Of a stretch of 64,000 nt of DNA, positions 32,393 to 44,568 are shown in pieces. Position 1 is the stretch's first letter; every line of letters starts with the position of its first letter. Position numbers and translations under genes: made by a program. The stretch is from Papaver somniferum (taxonomy: Eukaryota > Streptophyta > Magnoliopsida > Ranunculales > Papaveraceae), in the NCBI RefSeq assembly GCF_003573695.1, contig NC_039361.1, positions 93,994,279-94,058,278 of the forward strand. Direction: 5' to 3'. The notes under the pieces are model-generated. The model made no database searches and had not been told where the DNA came from. It saw only the letters and a program-made list of their open reading frames with translations.

Positions 32393-32747
32393 GTTCCTAT
32401 ATACTAAGAAAATATCCTGTTTGAAACCAATGAGCCGGGATTAGTAAAAAAATAATTGAGGGATCTATTTTGATGGAAAATGGTGTATAAATTTTAGGCA
32501 TATTCCATAATATGCTATTAAAAAGCCAGTTTTACCGATTTCAATAGTAATTATGCCAAATGTTGAGCGTTACAGCACTTTGAGTTTCTTAAACAAATCA
32601 AGGGGATTGTATTTTGATGGGAAAAGGTCCAACGATGTTAGTACATCACATGGTCCTCAGTTTTCAACAAAGATTTTAAGGTTTATCAGCTCTTAAAAGT
32701 CGTTATCTAGTTCCATAGCGCTTTCAAGTGTAGTTCCTATATACTAG

Positions 32748-32853
32748 TTTATAAGTTTATAAGTTTTTGGGGCTTTAAGCCTCTTTTCTTGTAAACTTCT
32801 CTTGTAAATTTTGTTATCTATTAATACATTGTTTGACTTATAAAAAAAACAAA
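32748..32853 (+). mobile_element. LINE/SINE tail embedded in a satellite 1 monomer
   Basis: About 105-bp insert with tttataag repeats, a hairpin, cttgtaaa, a T-rich stretch, gacttata and poly(A). It is flanked by a duplication of the monomer sequence cctatatactag (32,736-32,747) and ccatatactacg (32,854-32,865). Six more copies lie at about 48,128-48,233, 48,584-48,680, 49,033-49,135, 50,508-50,610, 51,313-51,418 and 51,769-51,860, all at the same monomer position, so one insertion was amplified with the satellite. Confidence 0.85.
32769..32783 (+). other. 3' hairpin of the satellite-embedded tail
   Basis: GGGGCT-tta-AGCCTC, six pairs with one G-U, in the same place relative to cttgtaaa and poly(A) as in the LINEs. 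Confidence 0.6.
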
Positions 32854-35800
32854 CCATATACTACGAAAATATCCTTTTTGAAACCAATGACCCGGGATTA
32901 GTAAAAAAACTAAGGAGGGATCTATTTTGATGGAAAATAGTGTTTAGATTTTAGGAAAATTCCATAATATGCTATCAAAAAGCCAGTTTTACCGATTTCA
33001 ATAGTACTTATGCCAAATGTTGAGCGTTACAGCACTTTAAGTTTCTTAAACAACTCAAGAGGGTAGTATTTGGATGGGTAAAGGGCCAAGGATGTGAGTA
33101 CGTCACATGGTCCTCAGTTTTCAACTAAGATTTTAAAGTTTATCAGCTCTTAAAAGTCGTTTTCTAGTTCCAGAGCGCTTTCAAGGGTAGTTCATGTATA
33201 CTAGGAAAATATCATGTTTGAAACCAATGACCCATGATTAGTAAAAAAACTAAGGAGGGATCTATTTTGATGGAAAATGGTGTTTAGATTTTAGGCATAT
33301 TCCATAATATGCTATCTAAGCCAGTTTTACAGATTTCAATAGTAATTATGCCAAATGTTGAGCGTTACAGCACCTTAAGTTTCTTAAACAACTCAAGAGG
33401 ATATTATTTTGATGGGAAAAGGGACAACGATGTCAGTACGTCACTTGGTCCTAAGTTTTCAACCAAGATTTTAAGGTTTATCATCTCTTAAAGGTAGTTT
33501 TCTAGTTTCAAAGCGCTTTCAAGGGTAGTTCTTATATACTATGAAATATCGGGGATTAGTACAAAAACTAAGGAGGGATCTATTTTGATGGGAAATGGTG
33601 TTTAGATTTTAGGAAAATTCCATAATATGCTATAGAAAATCCAGTTTTACCGATTTTAATAGTAGTTATGCCAAATGTTGAGCGTTTCAGCACATTGAGT
33701 TTCGTAAACAACTCAAGAGGAGAGTATTTGGATAGGAAAAGGGCCAACGATGTCAGTACGTCACATGGTCCTCAGTTTTTAACCAAGATCTTAAAGTTTA
33801 TAAGCTTAAAGGTCGTTTTCTAGTTACAGAGTGCTTTCAAGGGTAGTTCCAATATACTAGGAAAATATCTTGTTTGAAACCAATGACCCGGGATTAGTAA
33901 AAAAAACAAAGGAGGGATCTATTTTGATGGGAAATGGTGTTTAGATTTTAGGAAAATTCCATAATATGATATCGAAAAGCCAGTTTTACCGATTTTAATA
34001 GTAGTTATGCCAAATTTTGAGCGTTACTGCATTTTGAGTTTTGTAAACAACTCAAGAGGAGAGTATTTGGATGGGAAAAGGGATAACGATGTCAGTATAT
34101 CAAAAGGTCCTCAGTTTTCAACCAAGATTTTAAGGTTTATCATCTCTTAAAGATCGTTTTCTAGTTCCAGAGCGCTTTCAAAACGCTTTCAAGGGTAGTT
34201 CCTATACACTAAGAAAATATCCTGTTTGAAACCAATGACCCGGGGTTAGTAAAAAAAATTGAGGGATCTATTTTGATGGAAAATGGTGTATAGATTTTAT
34301 TCAAATTTCATAATATACTATTAAAAAGCAACTTTTACCGATTTCAATAGTAATTATGCCAAATGTTGAGCGTTACAACACTTTGAGTTTCTTAAACAAC
34401 CCAAGAGGATTTTATTTGGATGGGAAAAGGGCCAACGATGTCAGTATCTCACATGGTCCTCAGTTTTCAACCAAGATTTTAAGGTTTGTCAGCTCTTAAA
34501 GGTCTTTTTCTAGTTCAAGAGCGCTTTCAGAACGCTTTCAAGGGTAGTTCCTATATACTCAGAAAATATCTTGTCTGAAACCAATGACCCGGGATTAGTA
34601 AAAAAATAATTGAGGGATCTATTTTGATGGAAAATGGTGTTTAGATTTTAGGCAAATTCCATAATATGCTATCTAAAAGCCAGTTTTACAGATTTCAATA
34701 GTAATTATGCCAAATGTTGAGCGTTACAGCACCATAAGTTTCTTAAACAACTCAAGAGGATAGTATTTGGATGGGAAAAGGGCCAACGATGTCAGTACGT
34801 CACTTGGTCCTAAGTTTTCAACCAAGATTTTAAGGTTTATCAGCTCTTAAAGGTAGTTTTCTAGTTTCAAAGCGCTTTCAAGGGTAGTTCTTATATACTA
34901 TGAAATATCAGGGATTAGTACAAAAACTAAGGAGGGATCTATTTTGATGGGAAATGGTGTTTAGATTTTAGGAAAATTCCATAATATGCTATAGAAAATC
35001 CAGTTTTACCGATTTTTATAGTAGTTATGCCAAATGTTGAGCGTTTCAGCACATTGAGTTTCGTAAACAACTCAAGAGGAGAGTATTTGGATAGGAAAAG
35101 GGCCAACGATGTCAGTACATCACATGGTCCTCAGTTTTCAACCAAGATCTTAAGGCTTATAAGCTCTTAAAGGTCGTTTTCTAGTTCCAGAGCGCTTTCA
35201 AGGGTAGTTCATGTATACTAGGAAAATATCATGTTTGAAACCAATGACCCATGATTAGTAAAAAATCTAAGGAGGGATCTATTTTGATGGAAAATGGTGT
35301 TTAGATTTTAGGCAAATTCCATAATATGCATCTAAAAGCCAGTTTTACAGATTTCAATAGTAATTATGCCAAATGTTGAGCGTTACAGCACCTTAAGTTT
35401 CTTAAAAAACTCAAGAGGATAGTATTTGGATGGGAAAAGGGCCAACGATGTCAGTACGTCACTTGGTCCTAAGTTTTCAACCAAGATTTTAAGGTTTATC
35501 ATCTCTTAAAGGTAGTTTTCTAGTTTCAAAGCGCTTTCAAGGGTAGTTCTTATATACTATGAAATATCGGGGATTAGTACAAAAACTAAGGAGGGATCTA
35601 TTTTGATGGGAAATGGTGTTTAGATTTTAGGAAAATTCCATAATATGCTATAGAAAATCCAGTTTTACCGATTTTAATAGTAGTTATGCCAAATGTTGAG
35701 CGTTTCAGCACATTGAGTTTCGTAAACAACTCAAGAGGAGAGTATTTGGATAGGAAAAGGGCCAACGATGTCAGTACGTCACATGGTCCTCAGTTTTTAA

Positions 35801-38800
35801 CCAAGATCTTAAAGTTTATAAGCTTAAAGGTCGTTTTCTAGTTACAGAGTGCTTTCAAGGGTAGTTCCAATATACTAGGAAAATATCCTGTTTGAAACCA
35901 ATGACCCGGGATTAGTAAAAAAAACAAAGGAGGGATCTATTTTGATGGGAAATGGTGTTTAGATTTTAGGAAAATTCCATAATATGATATCGAAAAGCCA
36001 GTTTTATCGATTTTAATAGTAGTTATGCCAAATTTTGAGCGTTACTGCATTTTGAGTTTTGTAAACAACTCAAGAGGAGAGTATTTGGATGGGAAAAGGG
36101 CTAACGATGTCAGTATATCACATGGTCCTCAGTTTTAACCAAGATTTTAAGGTTTATCATCTCTTAAAGATCGTTTTCTAGTTCCAGAGCGCTTTCAGAA
36201 CGCTTTCAAGGGTAGTTCCTATATACTAAGAAAATATCCTGTTTGAAACAAATGACCCGGGGTTAGTAAAAAAAAATTGAGGGATCTATTTTGAAGGAAA
36301 ATGGTGTATAGATTTTAGTCAAATTCCATTATATACTATTAAAAAGCAACTTTTACCGATTTCAATAGTAATTATGCCAAATGTTGAGCGTTACAACACT
36401 TTGAGTTTCTTAAACAACCCAAGAGGATTGTATTTGGATGGGAAAAGGGCCAACGATGTCAGTATCTCACATGGTCCTCAGTTTTCAACCAAGATTTTAA
36501 GGTTTGTCAGCTCTTAAAGGTCGTTTTCTAGTTCAAGAGCACTTTCAGAACGCTTTCAAGGGTAGTTCCTATATACTCAGAAAATATCCTGTCTGAAACC
36601 AATGACCCGGTATTAGTAAAAAAATAATTGAGGGATCTATTTTGATGGAAAATGGTGTATAGATTTTAGGCAAATTCCATAATATGCTATAAAAAAGCCA
36701 GTTTTACCGATTTTAATAGTAGTTATGCCAAATGTTTAGCGTTACAGCACTTTGAGTTTCATAAACAACTCAAGAGGAGAGTATTTGGATGGGAAAAGGG
36801 CCAACGATATCAGTACGTCACATGGTCCTCAGGTTTCAACTAAGATCTTAAGGCTTATAAGCTCTTAAAGGTCGTTTTCTAGTTCCAGATCGCTTTCAAG
36901 GGTAGTTCTTATATACTATGAAATATCAGGGATTAGTACAAAAACTAAGGAGGGATCTATTTTTATGGGAAATGGTGTTTATATTTTAGGAAAATTCCAT
37001 AATATGCTATAGAAAATCCAGTTTTACCGATTTTAATAGTAGTTATGCCAAATGTTGAGCGTTTCAGCACATTGAGTTTCGTAAAAACCTCAAGAGGAGA
37101 GTATTTGGATAGGAAAAGGGCCAACGATGTCAGTACGTCACATGGTCCTCAGTTTTCAACCAAGATCTTAAAGTTTATAAGCTTAAAGGTCGTTTTCTAG
37201 TTACAAAGTGCTTTCAAGGGTAGTTCCAATATACTAGGAAAATATCCTGTTTGAAACCAATGACCCGGGATTAGTAAAAAAAAAAAAAAGGAGGGATCTA
37301 TTTTGATGGAGTTTAGATTTTAGGAAAATTCCATAATATGATATCGAAAAGCCAGTTTTACCGATTTTAATAGTAGTTATGCCAAATTTTGAGCGTTACT
37401 GCATTTTGAGTTTTGTAAACAACTCAAGAGGAGAGTATTTGGATGGGAAAAAGGCTAACGATGTCAGTATCTCACATGGTCCTCAGTTTTCAACCAAGAT
37501 TTTAAGGTTTATCATCTCTTAAAGATCGTTTTCTAGTTCCAGAGCGCTTTCAGAACGCTTTCAAGGGTAGTTCCTATATACTAAGAAAATATCCTGTTTG
37601 AAACCAATGACCCGGGGTTATTAAAAAAAAATTGAGGGATATATTTTGATGGAAAATGGTGTATAGATTTTAGTCAAATTCCATAATATACTATTAAAAA
37701 GCAACTTTTACCGATTTCAATAGTAATTATGCCAAATGTTGAGCGTTACAACACTTTGAGTTTCTTAAACAACCCAAGAGGATTGTATTTGGATGGGAAA
37801 AGGGCCAACGATGTCAGTATCTCACATGGTCCTCAGTTTTCAACCAAGATTTTAAGGTTTGTCAGCTCTTAAAGGTCGTTTTCTAGTTCAAGAGCACTTT
37901 CAGAACGCTTTCAAGGGTAGTTCCTATATACTCAGAAAATATCCTGTCTGAAACCAATGACCCGATATTAGTAAAAAAATAATTGAGGGATCTATTTTGA
38001 TGGAAAATGGTGTATAGATTTTAGGCAAATTCCATAATATGCTATAAAAAAGCCAGTTTTACCGATTTTAATAGTAGTTATGCCAAATGTTTAGCGTTAC
38101 AGCACTTTGAGTTTCATAAACAACTCAAGAGGAGAGTATTTGGATGGGAAAAGGGCCAACGATATCAGTACGTCACATGGTCCTCAGGTTTCAACTAAGA
38201 TCTTAAGGCTTATAAGCTCTTAAAGGTCGTTTTCTAGTTCCAGAGCGCTTTCAAGGGTAGTTCATGTATACTAGGAAAATATCAATTATTGAAACCAATG
38301 ACCCATGATTAGTAAAAATACTAAGGAGGGATCTATTTTGATGGAAAATGGTGTTTAGATTTTAGGCAAATTCCATAATATGCTATCTAAAAGCCAGTTT
38401 TACAGATTTCAATAGTAATTATGCCAAATGTTGAGCGTTACAGCACCTTAAGTTTCTTCAACAACTCAAGAGGATAGTATTTGGATGGGAAAAGGGCCAA
38501 CGATGTCAGTACGTCACTTGGTCCTAAGTTTTCAACCAAGATTTTAAGGTTTATCAGCTCTTAAAGGTAGTTTTCTAGTTTCAAAGCGCTTTCAAGGGTG
38601 GTTCTTATATACTATGAAATATCGGGGATTAGTACAAAAACTAAGGAGGGATCTATTTTGATGGGAAATGGTGTTTAGATTTTAGGAAAATTCCATAATA
38701 TGCTATAGAAAATCCAGTTTTACCGATTTTAATAGTAGTTATGCCAAATGTTGAGCGTTTCAGCACATTGAGTTTCGTAAACAACTCAAGAGGAGAGTAT

Positions 38801-41800
38801 TTGGATAGGAAAAGGGCCAACGATGTCAGTACGTCACATGGTCCTCAGTTTTTAACCAAGATCTTAAAGTTTATAAGCTTAAAGGTCGTTTTCTAGTTAC
38901 AGAGTGCTTTCAAGGGTAGTTCCAATATACTAGGAAAATATCCTGTTTGAAACCAATGACCCGGGATTAGTAAAAAAAACAAAGAAGGGATCTATTTTGA
39001 TGGGAAATGGTGTTTAGATTTTTGGAAAATTCCATAATATGATATCGAAAAGCCAGTTTTACCGATTTTAATAGTAGTTATGCCAAATTTTGAGCGTTAC
39101 TGCATTTTGAGTTTTGTAAACAACTCAAGAGGAGAGTATTTGAATGGGAAAAGGGCTAACGATGTCAGTATATCACATGGTCCTCAGTTTTCAACCAAGA
39201 TTTTAAGGTTTATCATCTCTTAAAGATCGTTTTCTAGTTCCAGAGCGCTTTCAGAACGCTTTCAAGGGTAGTTCCTATATACTAGGAAAATATCCTGTTT
39301 GAAACCAATGACCCGGGGTTAGTAAAAAAAATTGAGGGATCTATTTTGATGGAAAATGGTGTATAGATTTTTGTAAAATTCCATAATATACTATTAAAAA
39401 GCAACTTTTACCGATTTCAATAGTAATTATGCCAAATGTTGAGCGTTACAACACTTTGAGTTTCTTAAACAACCCAAGAGGATTGTATTTGGATGGGAAA
39501 AGGGCCAACGATGTCAGTATCTCACATCGTCCTAAGTTTTCAACCAAGATTTTAAGGTTTGTCAGCTCTTAAAGGTCGTTTTCTAGTTCAAGAGCGCTTT
39601 CAGAACGCTTTCAAGGGTAGTTCCTATATACTCAGAAAATATCCTGTCTGAAACCAATGACCCGGGATTAGTAAAAAAATAATTGAGGGATCTATTTTGA
39701 TGGAATATGGTGTTTATATTTTAGGCAAATTCCATAATATGCTATCTAAAAGCCAGTTTTACAGATTTCAATAGTAATTAGGCCAAATGTTGAGCGTTAC
39801 AACACCTTAAGTTTCTTAAACAACTCAAGAGGATAGTATTTGGATGGGAAAAGGGCCAACAATGTCAGTACGTCACTTGGTCCTAATTTTTCAACCAAGA
39901 TTTTAAGGTTTATCAGCTCTTAAAGGTAGTTTTCTAGTTTCAAAGCGCTTTCAAGGGTAGTTCTTATATACTATGAAATATCGGGGATTAGTACAAAAAC
40001 TAAGGAGGGATCTATTTTGATGGGAAATGGTGTTTAGATTTTAGGAAAATTCCATAATATGCTATAGAAAATCCAGTTTTACCGATTTTTATAGTAGTTA
40101 TGCCAAATGTTGAGCGTTTCAGCACATTGAGTTTCGTAAACAACTCAAGAGGAGAGTATTTGGATAGGAAAAGGGCCAACGATGTCAGTACGTCACATGG
40201 TCCTCAGTTTTCAACCAAGATCTTAAAGTTTATAAGCTTAAAGGTCGTTTTCTAGTTACAGAGTGCTTTCAAGGGTAGTTCCAATATACTAGGAAAATAT
40301 CCTGTTTGAAACCAATGACCCGGGATTAGTAAAAAAAAAATGGAGGGATCTATTTTGATGGGAAATGGTGTTTAGATTTTAGTAAAATTCCATAATATGA
40401 TATCGAAAAGCCAGTTTTACCGATTTTAATAGTAGTTATGCCAAATTTTGAGCGTTACTGCATTTTGGGTTTTGTAAACAACTCAAGAGGAGAGTATTTG
40501 GATGGGAAAAGGGATAACGATGTCAGTATATCACATGGTCCTCAGTTTTCAACCAAGATTTTAAGGTTTATCATCTCTTAAAGATCGTATTCTAGTTCCA
40601 GAGCGCTTTCAGAACGCTTTCAAGGGTAGTTCCTATATACTAAGAAAATATCCTATTTGAAACCAATGACCCGGGGTTAGTAAAAAAAATTGAGGGATCT
40701 ATTTTGATGGAAAATGGTGTATAGATTTTAGTCAAATTCCATAATATACTATTAAAAAGAAACTTTTACCGATTTCAATAGTAATTATGACAAATGTTGA
40801 GCGTTACAACACTTTGAGTTTCTTAAACAACCCAAGAGGATTGTATTTGGATGGGAAAAGGGCCAACGATGTCAGTATCTCACATGGTCCTCAGTTTTCA
40901 ACCAAGATTTTAAGGTTTGTCAGCTCTTAAAGGTCGTTTTCTAGTTCAAGAGCGCTTTCAGAACGCTTTCAAGGGTAGTTCCTATATACTCAGAAAATAT
41001 CCTATCTGAAACCAATGACCCGGGATTAGTAAAAAAATAATTGAGGGATCTATTTTGATGGAAAATGGTGTATAGATTTTAGGCAAATTCCATAATATGC
41101 TATAAAAAAAGCCAGTTTTACCGATTTTAATAGTAGTTATGCCAAATGTTTAGCGTTACAGCACTTTGAGTTTCGTAAACAACTCAAGAGGAGAGTATTT
41201 GGATGGGAAAAGGGCCAACGATATCAGTACGTCACATGGTCCTCAGGTTTCAACTAAGATCTTAAGGCTTATAAGCTCTTAAAGGTCGTTTTCTAGTTCC
41301 AGAGCGCTTTCAAGGGTAGTTCATGTATACTAGGAAAATATCAATTATTGAAACCAATGACCCATGATTAGTAAAAATACTAAGGAGGGATCTATTTTGA
41401 TGGAAAATGGTGTTTAGATTTTAGGCAAATTCCATAATATGCTATCTAAAAGCCAGTTTTACAGATTTCAATAGTAATTATGCCAAATGTTGAGCGTTAC
41501 AGCACCTTAAGTTTCTTCAACAACTCAAGAGGATAGTATTTGGATGGTAAAAGGGCCAACGATGTCAGTACGTCACTTGGTCCTAAGTTTTCAACCAAGA
41601 TTTTAAGGTTTATCAGCTCTTAAAGGTAGTTTTCTAGTTTCAAAGCGCTTTCAAGGGTGGTTCTTATATACTATGAAATATCGGGGATTAGTACAAAAAC
41701 TAAGGAGGGATCTATTTTGATGGGAAATGGTGTTTAGATTTTAGGAAAATTCCATAATATGCTATAGAAAATCCAGTTTTACCGATTTTAATAGTAGTTA

Positions 41801-44568
41801 TGCCAAATGTTGAGCGTTTCAGCACATTGAGTTTCGTAAACAACTCAAAAGGAGAGTATTTGGATAGGAAAAGGGCCAACGATGTCAGTACGTCACATGG
41901 TCCTCAGTTTTTAACCAAGATCTTAAAGTTTATAGGCTTAAAGGTCGTTTTCTAGTTACAGAGTGCTTTCAAGGGTAGTTCCAATATACTAGGAAAATAT
42001 CCTGTTTGAAACCAATGACCCGGAATTAGTAAAAAAAACAAAGGAGGGATCTATTTTGATGGGAAATGGTGTTTAGATTTTTTGAAAATTCCATAATATG
42101 ATATCGAAAAGCCAGTTTTACCGATTTTAATAGTAGTTATGCCAAATTTTGAGCGTTACTGCATTTTGAGTTTTGTAAACAACTCAAGAGGAGAGTATTT
42201 GGATGGTAAAAGGGCTAACGATGTCAGTATATCACATGGTCCTCAGTTTTCAACCAAGATTTTAAGGTTTATCATCTCTTAAAGATCGTTTTCTAGTTCC
42301 AGAGCGCTTTCAGAACGCTTTCAAGGGTAGTTCCTATATACTAGGAAAATATCCTGTTTGAAACCAATGACCCGGGGTTAGTAAAAAAGAATTGAGGGAT
42401 CTATTTTGATGGAAAATGGTGTATAGATTTTTGTCAAATTCCATAATATACTATTAAAAAGCAACTTTTACCGATTTCAATTGTAATTATGCCAAATGTT
42501 GAGCGTTACAACACTTTGAGTTTCTTAAACAACCCAAGAGGATTGTATTTGGATGGGAAAAGGGCCAACGATGTCAGTATCTCACATCGTCCTAAGTTTT
42601 CAACCAAGATTTTAAGGTTTGTCAGCTCTTAAAGGTCGTTTTCTAGTTCAAGAGCGCTTTCAGAACGCTTTCAAGGGTAGTTCCTATATACTCAGAAAAT
42701 ATCCTGTCTGAAACCAATGACCCGGGATTAGTAAAAAAATAATTGAGGGATCTATTTTGATGGAATATGGTGTTTAGATTTTAGGAAAATTCCATAATAT
42801 GCTATCTAAAAGCCAGTTTTACAGATTTCAATAGTAATTAGGCCAAATGTTGAGCGTTACAACACCTTAAGTTTCTTAAACAACTCAAGAGGATAGTATT
42901 TGGATGGGAAAAGGGCCAACGATGTCAGTACGTCACTTGGTCCTAATTTTTCAACCAAGATTTTAAGGTTTATCAGCTCTTAAAGGTAGTTTTCTAGTTT
43001 CAAAGCGCTTTCAAGGGTAGTTCTTATATACTATGAAATATCGGGGATTAGTACAAAAACTAAGGAGGGATCTATTTTGATGGGAAATGGTGTTTAGATT
43101 TTAGGAAAATTCCATAATATGCTACAGAAAATCCAGTTTTACCGATTTTTATAGTAGTTATGCCAAATGTTGAGCGTTTCAGCACATTGAGTTTCGTAAA
43201 CAACTCAAGAGGAGAGTATTTGGATAGGAAAAGGGACAACGATGTCAGTACGTCACATGGTCCTCAGTTTTCAACCAAGATCTTAAAGTTTATAAGCTTA
43301 AAGGTCGTTTTCTAGTTACAGAGTGCTTTCAAGGGTAGTTCCAATATACTAGGAAAATATCCTGTTTGAAACCAATGACCCGGGATAAGTAAACAAAAAA
43401 AAGGAGGGATCTATTTTGATGGGAAATGGTGTTTAGATTTTAGTAAAATTCCATAATATGATATCGAAAAGCCAGTTTTACCGATTTTAATAGTAGTTAT
43501 GCCAAATTTTGAGCGTTACTGCATTTTGGGTTTTGTAAACAACTCAAGAGGAGAGTATTTGGATGGGAAAAGGGATAACGATGTCAGTATATCACATGGT
43601 CCTCAGTTTTCAACCAAGATTTTAAGGTTTATCATCTCTTAAAGATCGTATTCTAGTTCCAGAGCGCTTTCAGAACGCTTTCAAGGGTAGTTCCTATATA
43701 CTAAGAAAATATCCTATTTGAAACCAATGACCCGGGGTTAGTAAAAAAATTGAGGGATCTATTTTGATGGAAATGGTGTATAAATTTTAGTCAAATTCCA
43801 TAATATACTATTAAAAAGAAACTTTTACCGATTTCAATAGTAATTATGCCAAATGTTGAGCGTTACAACACTTTGAGTTTCTTAAACAACCCAAGAGGAT
43901 TGTATTTGGATGGGAAAAGGGCCAACGATGTCAGTATCTCACATGGTCCTCAGTTTTCAACCAAGATTTTAAGGTTTGTCAGCTCTTAAAGGTCGTTTTC
44001 TAGTTCAAGAGCGCTTTCAGAACGCTTTCAAGGGTAGTTCCTATATACTCAGAAAATATCCTGTCTGAAACCAATGACCCGGGATTAGTAAAAAAATAAT
44101 TGAGGGATCTATTTTGATGGAAAATGGTGTATAGATTTTAGGCAAATTCCATAATATGCTATAAAAAAAAGCCAGTTTTACCGATTTTAATAGTAGTTAT
44201 GCCAAATGTTTATCGTTACAGCACTTTGAGTTTCGTAAAAAACTCAAGAGGAGATTATTTGGATGGGAAAAGGGCCAACGATATCAGTACGTCACATGGT
44301 CCTCAGTTTTCAACCAAGATCTTAAGGCTTATAAGCTCTTAAAGGTCGTTTTCTAGTTCCAGAACGCTTTCAAGGGTAGTTCCAATATACTAGGAAAATA
44401 TCCTGTTTGAAACAAATGACCCGGGATTAGTAAAAAAACTAATGAGGGATCTATTTTGATGGGAAATGGTGTTTAGAATTTAGGAAAATTCCATAATATG
44501 ATATCGAAAAGCCAGTTTTACCGATTTTAATAGTAGTTATGCCAAATTTTGAGCGTTACTGCACTTTG

